Positions 1-7,959 of a stretch of 17,482 nucleotides of DNA are shown here, one piece after another (position 1 is the stretch's first letter; the number at the start of each line of letters is the position of its first letter). This stretch comes from IMCC26077 sp044344975 (GTDB lineage: Bacteria; Actinomycetota; Actinomycetes; Nanopelagicales; Nanopelagicaceae). The DNA is taken from positions 1-17,482 of the forward strand of contig JBIJBY010000016.1 in NCBI GenBank assembly GCA_044344975.1. The letters are read 5' to 3'. The notes below the pieces were generated by a model, which was not told the origin of the DNA, ran no database searches, and saw only the letters and a program-made list of their open reading frames with translations. A program made the translations under genes and the position numbers.

Positions 1-289
1 CTTTAATCCCGCCAGGATGAATGAGAACAAGGGTGATATCAATAGGATGATCGGTAAGGAAACGCAGGATTTCCTCTTGGGTTTCTTCGGGAATATCTTG
101 CAATTCGCGTAGAACTACTAAACGCTCTTCGCCAAATAAAGATGGCGCTGTTGCATTAGAGAAATCACCAGGCTCTAATTCACCACCATCGAGCGAACTC
201 TTCTCTGCGCTGGAATTTTCACGTTCAATTGCTCGAAGTGCACGATCAGCGAGAACTTCTTCTCCCCCATAGAGCAGGTAACTCTTCAC
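1..289 (-). CDS. holA: DNA polymerase III delta subunit (clamp loader), N-terminal part, cut by window edge
   Basis: This is the first 96 codons of the delta subunit, which opens the beta sliding clamp within the clamp-loader complex. It begins GTG AAG AGT at 289. The reading MKSYLLYGGEEVLADRALRA, followed further on by a stretch like LEPGDFSNATAPSLFGEERL, is the usual actinobacterial HolA opening: a short strand, the nucleotide-fold-like GEE, then the 'SLFGE-R-VV' block. The start is supported by the Shine-Dalgarno AGAGGG six bases upstream. The rest of the protein lies beyond base 1. It follows comEC by 54 bp in the classical comEA-comEC-holA order, which strengthens the call. Seen: start, SD and motif. 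Inferred: that the missing part is intact. Confidence 0.85.
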   Translation of the reverse strand, partial: MKSYLLYGGEEVLADRALRAIERENSSAEKSSLDGGELEPGDFSNATAPSLFGEERLVVLRELQDIPEETQEEILRFLTDHPIDITLVLIHPGGIK

Positions 290-343
290 AAAGCACCCTC
301 TCTCTTGTTTTTAGTCTCGCTCAAAAAAAATTTCGCAACGCCA

Positions 344-2641
344 TCACAACGCCCACGGTGAAGGTGGTTGCGCCACGACGATGAGATTACCTCCTCGTTC
401 GACTAGGGCAAGACTTCGGTCGGTATCCGTTCGAAAAATACTTCCGTGTCGCCTGTAAAGCTCCAGCGCGCTTTGCGTGGGATGTCCGTAAGGATTCCCC
501 ACCCCCACACTCACAAAGGTGGTCCGCGGACGAAGAAGCTCTAATAACTCCGGTTCCTGTAACGCCGAACCGTGATGAGTCGCCTTCATAAAATCTATTG
601 CCGCCCCATCCCATATATCCAGTGAGCGCATCCTTCGAAGCGCCACAACCGCACGGGCCTGACCTGTTAATTCAAGATCGCCCGCGGCAAAGAAGGTAAG
701 ACCTCGTCCACTTCCAATTATCGCAATGCTCGAATCGTTAGGAGATAGATCATCTGCGGCGACTACTACTTGGATGCGCACCCGCTCACTTTCGTATCGC
801 ACCCCAGGTTGCGGTGAAGTGCGAGGAATATCAGCCAACAATTTCTCTGCCTGAGCAAATTCCTGTGCAGGCTCTTTGGAGAAGGAGCTCCACACTCCAT
901 CGACTCTTCGCTCTTTAAGCGCACCAGCAAGACCTGCGACATGATCGGCATGGTAATGAGTAAGGACAAGTAGATCGATCCGACGCACTTCTAATAACTT
1001 CAAACAGCGATCTATTGCGCTGGGTTCAGGTCCTACATCAATCAGAATTGCACGCTGTTGCCCAGTACGTACAACTAGCGCATCTCCTTGGCCAACATCG
1101 CATTGAAAGATGCTCCAATCTGATGGAACCCACGATTTCGATAGCGGCTTTACTGTGAGCGCGATTTCGCAGGCCAAGATAAGCGCAATCGTCACAAGTA
1201 TTAATCGCCGGAAATGAGTTCGTTTTATTTTGATAATAACCAGGAGAGTGAATAGCGCTGCTATAGCCGCCAATGACCCAAGCCAAGATTTTGGCCACTT
1301 CAGAGCAGCAAATGGTAATTCCGCAAAAGTTCTGGCGATAAAAGTAATCCATAGCGCGAATGGAGTTATCAACCAACCAACCAGAGTGGCGAGCAAGTTG
1401 CTAAAGGGCGCAGCGAGCATGAGCAAAATTCCACAAGCTGTGATGATTGCAATTACTGGTGCGACTAAGAAATTTGCAAAAATGGAGATAATGCTCAGCT
1501 CTCCAGAGAGAAGAACAACTAATGGCAGACAGAAGACGGTAGCCGAAATGGGGATTGCAAGCCCTTCGGCAAGGAGCGAAGGTATTCCACGCGCCATGCA
1601 GCGCTGGTGAATCGCTGGCGCAAGAAAGAGTAGTCCCGATGTTGCAAGTACGGACAACCCAAAACCTGCATCTCTAACAAAAAAAGGATTCACCAATAAT
1701 AAAAGTGAAATCGCGGCAGCAAGCGCGGGCACTGGCGAAGCTCGGACTCCTCGAGCGCGAGCAAAAAGTAAGACGCCTGTCATCACCGCCGCTCGGAGTA
1801 CGGAGGAGCTAGGTCTGACAAGAAAGATAAATAGAGCCAGGAGAAGTGCAATCCCCCACCAAAGAAATTTTCCTCGCACTCGCAGCGCCCTACCGATTGC
1901 CAATAAGAGCGCTGCAACAATCGCGAAATTTGCCCCACTAACTGCAGTCAGATGTGTTAACCCACTGCGCTGCATAGCATCCGTTAAATCTTCGTCCTGA
2001 CCGCTTCGATCCCCGACTACTAATCCAGGAATAAGAGCGCGCGCATCGCTTGGTAATGGTTTAACGGCGCTCTTTATATCCTTGCGTATCGCACTTGTAT
2101 GGCGCCATAGGAATGACGAGCTCTCTTTCCGGGTGATATCACCAACCTGAGTGAGTGATCCGGCAATCGTGCTGTACCCCTCAGCGATCCGAACTCGAGC
2201 AAAAAGTTCGATCACTGAACTCGGGTTCAAATCGGCGAGCTCTGATCCACCAACCAGTATTAGTGGGACCGACAATTTGATGCTATCAATTTCTATCGAT
2301 TTAACTTCGATCAAGTAGCGGTCGCTTTGTCGGAAGTCACCATAGATTTTTCCGATAAGTTTTCTTGCATCCGAGCTAATTGATAGCTCCGCCTTTACAA
2401 CCTGACCATCGCGCTCTTCGAAAAACTCTTTGTGCAAAGCGCTCTGATGAAGCGCGAGGGTGAGCGCACCCACAAAACATGCGGCGAGAATCGTTCCGTA
2501 TTGTGCTCTCCTAACAGAAATTGCGATGAGAAATAGCAAACTAAGCGAGAACCACTGTGCCCTTCCCAACAAAAGGGATTGAAAAAAAGCGCCCGCCCAA
2601 ATACCCAGGGCAGGAATGAGTAATCGAAAATCGCCTCTCAC
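344..2641 (-). CDS. comEC: ComEC/Rec2 DNA-uptake channel protein with metallo-beta-lactamase domain
   Basis: A 765-aa polytopic inner-membrane protein thought to form the channel that passes single-stranded DNA into the cell during transformation. The N-terminal part (about 1-180) has membrane helices (about 5-25 and 30-65) followed by a soluble OB-like segment. The competence domain (about 200-500) has many helices and the family motif region LTHLTAVSGAN at 228-238. The C-terminal domain (about 510-755) is a metallo-beta-lactamase-type hydrolase with DVGQGD at 515-520, HYHADH at 562-567 and THHGS at 688-692, so the metal-binding motifs are intact. Start is GTG, overlapping the comEA stop as GTGA, which indicates translational coupling. 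Length is normal for a full-length ComEC. No frameshift or missing motif, so it looks functional, although no pilus genes are in this window. Confidence 0.95.
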   Translation of the reverse strand: MRGDFRLLIPALGIWAGAFFQSLLLGRAQWFSLSLLFLIAISVRRAQYGTILAACFVGALTLALHQSALHKEFFEERDGQVVKAELSISSDARKLIGKIYGDFRQSDRYLIEVKSIEIDSIKLSVPLILVGGSELADLNPSSVIELFARVRIAEGYSTIAGSLTQVGDITRKESSSFLWRHTSAIRKDIKSAVKPLPSDARALIPGLVVGDRSGQDEDLTDAMQRSGLTHLTAVSGANFAIVAALLLAIGRALRVRGKFLWWGIALLLALFIFLVRPSSSVLRAAVMTGVLLFARARGVRASPVPALAAAISLLLLVNPFFVRDAGFGLSVLATSGLLFLAPAIHQRCMARGIPSLLAEGLAIPISATVFCLPLVVLLSGELSIISIFANFLVAPVIAIITACGILLMLAAPFSNLLATLVGWLITPFALWITFIARTFAELPFAALKWPKSWLGSLAAIAALFTLLVIIKIKRTHFRRLILVTIALILACEIALTVKPLSKSWVPSDWSIFQCDVGQGDALVVRTGQQRAILIDVGPEPSAIDRCLKLLEVRRIDLLVLTHYHADHVAGLAGALKERRVDGVWSSFSKEPAQEFAQAEKLLADIPRTSPQPGVRYESERVRIQVVVAADDLSPNDSSIAIIGSGRGLTFFAAGDLELTGQARAVVALRRMRSLDIWDGAAIDFMKATHHGSALQEPELLELLRPRTTFVSVGVGNPYGHPTQSALELYRRHGSIFRTDTDRSLALVERGGNLIVVAQPPSPWAL

Positions 2642-3429
2642 ACCGTTACAAAGTTGCGGAGTTCGCTGAACTTTGCTGGGCCGATTCCAGTAACTTTTTT
2701 GAGCTCATCGACTGTTCCAAAATTTCCACGTTCAGCCCGGTATGTGACGATGCGCTTAGCGAGAACTGGGCCGACTCCAGGTAATCCGTCGAGTTCAGTT
2801 TCGCTCGCTCTATTGAGGTTGAGCTTTCCCTGTCTAACGCTCCAACCTGATTCAAAGTTCGATAAACTCGCACCGCCTAACTCGCTCCCCGTGGAAGCTC
2901 CCGGCTCAGCGACGTAGATCTGCTCTCCATCTTCTACAAATCGTGCGAGATTGACCGAGGAGGTATCACCTTCTTTCCCGACGCCACCAGCTGCTTTGAT
3001 GGCATCGCCCACTCGGGAGCCTTGGGAAAGTTCATATAAACCAGGGTTAAGCACAGCGCCTTGGACATCGACCACCAATGGCACATCGAGCGATACTGGT
3101 GTACTCGCCTGCGGTTGCGAGCTGATTAGCTCGGTGCGAGGTTTTGCCTCCCCGCTGACGAGTAAAAAGAGCGCGAAGGCCAGAGCAATCCCTGCGATTA
3201 TTGAGAGCGCTCGCTTATGCGAAGAGGTTAGAGAGAATTGGAGATCATCTCGGGAGCGGAGATTTGCTGCGATATCGCGAAACGGCCAGTGCGCTTTGCC
3301 AACATCCACTCGCCTCTTAGAGCGCCCGTTAATTCGCTCTAATATTTCGACTAGCTCTAAATTTCGATTTGATTCGGAGACTTTAGGTAACGGAGCTGGC
3401 ATCTGTATTTGAGAGATATCTGAGGACAC
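2638..3429 (-). CDS. comEA: ComEA family DNA receptor (SLBB + helix-hairpin-helix)
   Basis: A 263-aa membrane-anchored DNA-binding protein that hands incoming double-stranded DNA to ComEC. Order: a long cytoplasmic tail of about 70 residues, one transmembrane helix at about 74-92, an SLBB-type segment at about 117-175 (VDVQGAVLNPGLYEL), a linker, and a ComEA-type double helix-hairpin-helix at 202-263 with LNLNRAS, LPGVG (216-220) and VTGIG (246-250). The layout is the typical actinobacterial one. The GTG at 3429 is the first start codon after the upstream in-frame stop, which is the degV stop itself. It has no Shine-Dalgarno but a TACTCT box lies six bases before it, suggesting leaderless expression. 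An internal ATG nine codons later is the alternative start. Overlaps comEC by 4 nt. Confidence 0.92.
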   Translation of the reverse strand: MSSDISQIQMPAPLPKVSESNRNLELVEILERINGRSKRRVDVGKAHWPFRDIAANLRSRDDLQFSLTSSHKRALSIIAGIALAFALFLLVSGEAKPRTELISSQPQASTPVSLDVPLVVDVQGAVLNPGLYELSQGSRVGDAIKAAGGVGKEGDTSSVNLARFVEDGEQIYVAEPGASTGSELGGASLSNFESGWSVRQGKLNLNRASETELDGLPGVGPVLAKRIVTYRAERGNFGTVDELKKVTGIGPAKFSELRNFVTV

Positions 3430-3435
3430 CGCGCC

Positions 3436-3441
3436 AGAGTA
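3436..3441 (-). promoter_or_regulatory. Possible -10 box for a leaderless comEA mRNA
   Basis: TACTCT on the minus strand, followed by six bases and then the GTG of comEA. TAnnnT at this distance is the usual actinobacterial -10 arrangement when the start codon is the first transcribed codon. No convincing -35 and no Shine-Dalgarno are visible. It lies in the 72-bp gap after degV, the longest protein-to-protein gap within the minus-strand train, which fits an internal promoter for the competence genes. The motif is short, so a chance match is possible. Confidence 0.35.
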
Positions 3442-3501
3442 GGGTTCGACAAAACCTTCGAGCGAAGTAGGTAACGCTTCTGTGAATAGAGAGAGCTGGG
3501 G

Positions 3502-4344
3502 TTAAATTCGAGGCGCTATGACAACAGCAATCGCTCCAGGACCTACATGCGTGCCGACTACTGCGCCTACTTCGCTAATCATCACCTGGCCAACTCCCGA
3601 GAGCACAGACTTCAAATTAGCTGCAAATTGAATCGCCAACTCGGGGGCGCCTAAGTGGTGCACGGCAACATCGACTGCCCGATTTTTAGTTGCTGCTAGG
3701 GCCATCTCTTCTAGTCGCTTAATCGCACCTGCTTGAGTTCGTACTCGCTCCTGCGCCACGACCTGACCATCTTCAACAGTAAGTATTGGTTTAATCGCAA
3801 GTGCTGTCGCAAGCAAAGATGCACCGCGACCAATTCGACCGCTACGCCTTAGATTCTCAAGCTTTGCTACAGAGAAGAAGATATTGGTAGCTGTAATTCG
3901 CCGTTGCGCCACCTCGACAACTTGCGCTCCAGTTAAACCATCATCTGCCGCTAGGGCTGCTGCAATGACGCCAAAGCCCATTGCCATTCCTACTGTCCGC
4001 GAGTCGATGATATGCACAGGAATTGAAACGCTTGCAGCACCAAGGCGCGCCGCATCACTTGTGCCAGACATTGAGGAGGAGATATGAATGCTGACGATCT
4101 CACTCACTCCAGATTCAGCCAACTTTTGATAGAGCGCAGAAAATCGTTCTGGGCTTGGGCGTGAAGTGGTTGCTAACTCTCCCCTGCGTAACGCTTCAAG
4201 CACTTCAATTGCATCTGGATCAGCCTCTGCATAAGTCTGACCATTCCATTGCACCTGAAGGGGCACCACCGAAATCGCCAACTTCTTCGCTAAATCTGGC
4301 GGGATGTACGCCGTTGAATCGGTGACAATTGCTATGCGAGCCAT
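3502..4344 (-). CDS. degV: DegV family fatty-acid-binding protein
   Basis: A 280-aa DegV-fold protein. The family binds long-chain fatty acids and the related FakB proteins present them to a fatty-acid kinase; whether this one has a kinase partner cannot be seen here. Motifs present are TDS at 8-10, TSRPSP near residues 59-64, and the HISSSMSGT loop that closes over the carboxylate. Length is normal. ATG is the only reasonable start; no strong Shine-Dalgarno is visible in the 15-bp gap after leuS, so it is probably translated from the leuS transcript. Position between leuS and comEA is a conserved actinobacterial arrangement. The specific lipid role is inferred from family membership. Confidence 0.88.
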   Translation of the reverse strand: MARIAIVTDSTAYIPPDLAKKLAISVVPLQVQWNGQTYAEADPDAIEVLEALRRGELATTSRPSPERFSALYQKLAESGVSEIVSIHISSSMSGTSDAARLGAASVSIPVHIIDSRTVGMAMGFGVIAAALAADDGLTGAQVVEVAQRRITATNIFFSVAKLENLRRSGRIGRGASLLATALAIKPILTVEDGQVVAQERVRTQAGAIKRLEEMALAATKNRAVDVAVHHLGAPELAIQFAANLKSVLSGVGQVMISEVGAVVGTHVGPGAIAVVIAPRI

Positions 4345-4359
4345 GGTTGATTCAGGTAC

Positions 4360-6852
4360 CTACTCTTCGATAACGATATTGACGAGTTTTGGCGCCCGCG
4401 CAATAACTTTGAGAATTTTCTTTCCTGAAATTCCAGCGGCAACTAACTCATCAGCAAGCGCCAACTTTTCGAAATCTTGATCGGAAATCTCGGGATCAAT
4501 TTCGATTCGAGCTTTGATTTTTCCATTTATCTGGATAACGGCAGTGACGCTTTCAGCTTTCACCAGCTCCGGATCAACTTTCGGCCAACCAGCAAGAGCC
4601 ACCGTTGGTTTGTGGCCTAATCGTTCCCACATTTCCTCAGCAGTAAATGGTGCAACAAGCGAGAGCATTACAGCAATCGCCTCTACTGCTTCACGCACCG
4701 CTGGGTCGGCTGGGCCACATCCTGAGTCGATGGCTTTTCGAGTCGCGTTCACGAGTTCCATCACGCGCGCGACGGCAACGTTAAATCTAAATGACTCCAC
4801 AGCAAATGCGCCATCATGGAGCGCTTTATGGGTGGCACGTCGGAGGTCGAGGTCGCCCCTTGAAAAATCCACGCCTGGTGCAGAAGTGACATCGCCAGCT
4901 AGGCGCCATGCTCGTGATAAAAATTTTACAGAACCAGATGGTGAAACATCAGCCCAGTCAACATCATCTTCTGGCGGTCCTGCAAAAACCATCGTGAGAC
5001 GAATTGCATCAACACCATGATTGGCCAACTCATCAGAGAGACGAACAAGATTGCCGCGACTCTTGCTCATCGCTGAACCATCCATCACCACCATTCCCTG
5101 ATTGAGTAAGCGGGTAAATGGTTCTGTGAAATCTAATAATCCCATGTCGTGAAGGGCTTTAGTAAAGAAACGACTGTAGAGCAGGTGCAAAATCGCATGC
5201 GTTACACCACCAACATATTGATCAACGGGCAACCAACGCTTCACATCTTCGCTATTAAATGCTCGCTCAGATTCATTCGAGCTCGCATAGCGGAGGAAAT
5301 ACCAGGATGAATCAACGAAGGTGTCCATCGTGTCGGCATCGCGTTGGGCTGGGCCATTGCATTGAGGGCAAGCGACATTGATCCATTCACTTGCAGCGCC
5401 AAGCGGTGATTTGCCTTTTGGAGAGAGATCTAGTGAACCTGCAGCTGGAAGTGTGACCGGTAGCGCGCTCTCAGGTACTGGAACTTCGCCGCATTTTTCA
5501 CAATGAACTATTGGAATTGGCGTGCCCCAATACCGTTGCCTTGAAATGAGCCAGTCACGAAGTCGATAATTACGCGCAGATTTTCCTAGGCCATCACTCT
5601 CTAGCTGAGAGATGATTTTTGCGATTGCCTCTTCTTTGGCAAGGCCGTTAAGTCCACCTGAATTAATGAGTGCGCCATCACCGCCAGTAGCAACACCAGT
5701 CACTGCAGGATCTTCTTCGCCTGTGTCGACTACTACTCGGATTGGAAGGTTCATGGCGCGTGCAAAATCTAAATCTCGTTGATCATGTGCGGGTACCGCC
5801 ATAATCGCACCAGTTCCGTAATCAGCTAATACATAGTCGCTCGCCCAAATTGGTAATTTCTCGCCGTTAACTGGATTGATTGCATATTGTTCGAGAAAAA
5901 CGCCGCTCTTCGGGCGATCGGTAGCTAATCTGTCGATATCACTTGCCGCCTTGACGGTATCGAGATAGTCGCGGAACTGCTTGGCGATAGCAGGCGAGCT
6001 ACTGGTAGCGAGCTCTTCGGCAATCGCAGAATCAGCAGCAACAACAAAGAAGGTCGCACCATACAAAGTATCGGGGCGAGTTGTATAAATCGTGACTGGA
6101 TCCTTACGTCCTTCAATAAGAAATTGCACATTCGCGCCACTCGATCGACCAATCCAGTTACGTTGCATGGTCAAAACTTTGTCCGGCCACTTACCCTCTA
6201 GTTGCTCCATGTCGTCAAGAAGGCGATCGGCATATTCTGTAATTTTGAAATACCACTGATTTAACTTCTTCTTCGTGACTTGGGTGTCACATCGTTCGCA
6301 GAGTCCTGCTACAACTTGCTCGTTCGCTAAAACAGTTTGGCAACTTGGACACCAATTGACCGCTGAATCTTTTCGATAAGCCAGGCCCTTTTCATAGAGT
6401 TTTAGGAAAATCCATTGGTTCCATTTGTAATACTCAGGGTCACATGTATTGAAGACGCGATCCCAATCAAAGGAGCATGCATACCGACGCATTGAGGCTT
6501 TTTGTACCGCAATGTTTTCATAGGTCCAGACTGCCGGATCAATATTCCTTTTAATTGCAGCGTTCTCAGCGGGCAACCCGAAGGCATCCCATCCAATTGG
6601 GTGCATTACGTTAAACCCGCGTTGCACCCAATATCGTGCAATGACATCACCTAGGGCATACGCCTCGGCATGCCCCATGTGCAGATCGCCCGATGGGTAA
6701 GGAAACATATCCAAGACATATTTTTTGGGACGAGTGTCATCGGTTCGTCCTGATCGAAAGGGAGCGAGTTCATCCCAGATTGGCAGCCACTTCTCTTGGA
6801 CGCCCTGGATATCGTATGTGTCGCGATTATCGCGAGCATCCCGTTCCTGCAT
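4360..6852 (-). CDS. leuS: Leucyl-tRNA synthetase
   Basis: An 830-aa class Ia synthetase that charges tRNA-Leu, of normal bacterial length. The HIGH signature is HMGH at 58-61. A zinc-ribbon-like module has CPSC (168-171) and CERC (185-188). The CP1 editing domain covers about 225-420, with the TTRPDTLYG motif at 257-265 and YGTGAIMAVPAHDQRD at 345-360. A second Cys-pair region has CEKC at 451-454 and CPQC at 495-498. The KMSKS loop reads AMSKS at 594-598, so the first lysine is replaced while the catalytically central second lysine is kept. The anticodon-binding and C-terminal domains follow. ATG at 6852 has no Shine-Dalgarno but has a TACCCT box seven bases upstream. The gap to the dehydrogenase gene is 32 bp. 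Confidence 0.98.
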   Translation of the reverse strand: MQERDARDNRDTYDIQGVQEKWLPIWDELAPFRSGRTDDTRPKKYVLDMFPYPSGDLHMGHAEAYALGDVIARYWVQRGFNVMHPIGWDAFGLPAENAAIKRNIDPAVWTYENIAVQKASMRRYACSFDWDRVFNTCDPEYYKWNQWIFLKLYEKGLAYRKDSAVNWCPSCQTVLANEQVVAGLCERCDTQVTKKKLNQWYFKITEYADRLLDDMEQLEGKWPDKVLTMQRNWIGRSSGANVQFLIEGRKDPVTIYTTRPDTLYGATFFVVAADSAIAEELATSSSPAIAKQFRDYLDTVKAASDIDRLATDRPKSGVFLEQYAINPVNGEKLPIWASDYVLADYGTGAIMAVPAHDQRDLDFARAMNLPIRVVVDTGEEDPAVTGVATGGDGALINSGGLNGLAKEEAIAKIISQLESDGLGKSARNYRLRDWLISRQRYWGTPIPIVHCEKCGEVPVPESALPVTLPAAGSLDLSPKGKSPLGAASEWINVACPQCNGPAQRDADTMDTFVDSSWYFLRYASSNESERAFNSEDVKRWLPVDQYVGGVTHAILHLLYSRFFTKALHDMGLLDFTEPFTRLLNQGMVVMDGSAMSKSRGNLVRLSDELANHGVDAIRLTMVFAGPPEDDVDWADVSPSGSVKFLSRAWRLAGDVTSAPGVDFSRGDLDLRRATHKALHDGAFAVESFRFNVAVARVMELVNATRKAIDSGCGPADPAVREAVEAIAVMLSLVAPFTAEEMWERLGHKPTVALAGWPKVDPELVKAESVTAVIQINGKIKARIEIDPEISDQDFEKLALADELVAAGISGKKILKVIARAPKLVNIVIEE

Positions 6853-6859
6853 ACCGCTA

Positions 6860-6865
6860 AGGGTA
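6860..6865 (-). promoter_or_regulatory. Possible -10 box for a leaderless leuS mRNA
   Basis: TACCCT on the minus strand, seven bases before the leuS ATG, in a 32-bp gap with no Shine-Dalgarno. The same hexamer sits six bases before fabD. The spacing suits transcription starting at or one base before the A of ATG. No clear -35 is visible. Short motif; moderate to low certainty. Confidence 0.33.
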
Positions 6866-6884
6866 CCGGTTCACACCGTTGAAA

Positions 6885-7829
6885 CTAACTCCACCCAACT
6901 CCGGTGAGCTCACAACTGATCTCCCAGAGTTTCGATGCAAGGTTTTGATCGTAGGCGGCGCTACTCGCGCGCGTAAATTTTGGATAGCCACGCATCTCAA
7001 GGAATCCATCTGGTCCTAAATAACTTCCGCCAGGAACGCCAGGGAGCGTTGCGGCGCACAGTATTGGCAGCGCACCTTGCTTAGCGCTCTGCGCAAAAAC
7101 CTTATTGACCACGTTGGCTCCACGTTCCATCGCTGGCTGATTCTTCATTTGGGCGCCGACTGCTTGCAAGTTCGTTGCCGACCATCCTGGATGAGCTGCA
7201 GCTGCGATGACTTCCTTACCGCCCGGCAGTTGACCCATTTGCGAGAGGCGATGAAGTTGGAGTGTAAAAAGCAAATTTGCTAATTTGCTACGACCATAGG
7301 CGCTCCACGGGTTGTACTCACCCCGCCCATAGCATTGATCGATTATTAACTCTGATTTAAAAGATCCCATGCGATGAGCCATGCTTGAAACGCTCACTAT
7401 GCGAGCGCCCGAAACAAGAGCAGAGAAGAGTTGGCCAGCAAAAGCAAAATGGCCTAGGTGATTAGTACCCATCTGTAATTCAAATCCATCATCAGTATGG
7501 CGCAGAGGTGTTGCCATCACGCCAGCATTTAGAACCAGTACATCAATTTCTCTAGATACAGCTTGAGTAGCTTCCTTGATGCTTTTTAAACTAGTGAGAT
7601 CAAGTTTGAGGACATCTACTCTGCCTTGCGCGCCAACTTTCAACTGCGGGACAAGTGGCGAAACCTTCTCGAGATTCCGAACGGCAAGCGTTACATCTGC
7701 TCCTGCTGAGATCGCTGCGCGGGCCACTTCAAGACCAAGACCGCTACTTGCACCTGTGATAAGAAAGTGTTTTCCATGAAGTGCAGTTGGTTTATCCCAA
7801 TGCTTAGCGATTGTCGGAAGAGTTGCCAC
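6885..7829 (-). CDS. Short-chain dehydrogenase/reductase (retinol dehydrogenase / protochlorophyllide reductase-like)
   Basis: A 314-aa NAD(P)-dependent oxidoreductase of the classical SDR fold. The cofactor motif TGASSGLG is at residues 25-32, followed downstream by LDLTS, the NAG motif (VLNAGVM), a catalytic serine in VSVSSMAH, and the active-site YGRSK; HPGW lies after it. The N...NHLGHF pattern resembles the WWOX/retinol dehydrogenase group, but the substrate cannot be told from sequence. A longer frame beginning at ATG 7910 exists, but its first 27 codons are the tRNA-Ala gene, so it is not the true start. The only start codon between the tRNA and the Rossmann motif is GTG at 7829, which begins one base after the tRNA. 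No Shine-Dalgarno is possible there unless it lies inside the tRNA. Confidence 0.82.
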   Translation of the reverse strand: MATLPTIAKHWDKPTALHGKHFLITGASSGLGLEVARAAISAGADVTLAVRNLEKVSPLVPQLKVGAQGRVDVLKLDLTSLKSIKEATQAVSREIDVLVLNAGVMATPLRHTDDGFELQMGTNHLGHFAFAGQLFSALVSGARIVSVSSMAHRMGSFKSELIIDQCYGRGEYNPWSAYGRSKLANLLFTLQLHRLSQMGQLPGGKEVIAAAAHPGWSATNLQAVGAQMKNQPAMERGANVVNKVFAQSAKQGALPILCAATLPGVPGGSYLGPDGFLEMRGYPKFTRASSAAYDQNLASKLWEISCELTGVGWS

Positions 7830-7830
7830 G

Positions 7831-7903
7831 TGGAGCTGAGGGGACTTGAACCCCTGACCCCCTGCATGCCATGCAGGTGCGCTACCAGCTGCGCCACAGC
7901 CCC
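7831..7903 (-). tRNA. tRNA-Ala (anticodon GGC)
   Basis: A 73-nt gene that folds into a full cloverleaf. The 7-bp acceptor contains the G3:U70 wobble pair, the alanine identity element. The D stem is GCGC/GCGC, and the anticodon stem CCTGC/GCAGG has loop ATGGCAT, giving anticodon GGC. The T arm AGGGG-TTCAAGT-CCCCT follows, with discriminator A73. Positions 32 and 38 are A and T, the pair known to be conserved in bacterial tRNA-Ala(GGC). CCA is not encoded: the base after A73 is C followed directly by GTG. A weak -10-like TAGAGT lies at 7915-7920 in the 56-bp gap after the phosphatase gene, so it may have its own promoter. Confidence 0.97.
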
Positions 7904-7959
7904 GAAACATGAGAACTCTAGATGAAAAGAAAAGTTGCTGCTACTTGCCCGCCATTTGC

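Noticed and set aside
321..343. Run of eight T on the minus strand after comEC as terminator
   Set aside because: No GC-rich hairpin before it, and holA follows 54 bp later with its own SD.
1230..1610. 126-codon plus-strand open frame
   Set aside because: Antisense shadow of the comEC membrane domain, with no recognisable domain or start signal.
4514..5020. 168-codon plus-strand open frame
   Set aside because: Antisense shadow of leuS, rich in Ser/Thr/Ala as expected from the reverse of a coding frame; no family resemblance.
6867..6878. Small inverted repeat CGGT-TCAC-ACCG before leuS as terminator
   Set aside because: Only a 4-bp stem and no T run after it on the minus strand, so it is too weak for a Rho-independent terminator.
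7830..7910. N-terminal extension of the dehydrogenase to ATG 7910 (341 aa)
   Set aside because: The extra 27 codons are a translation of the complete tRNA-Ala gene, which has a perfect cloverleaf and identity elements.
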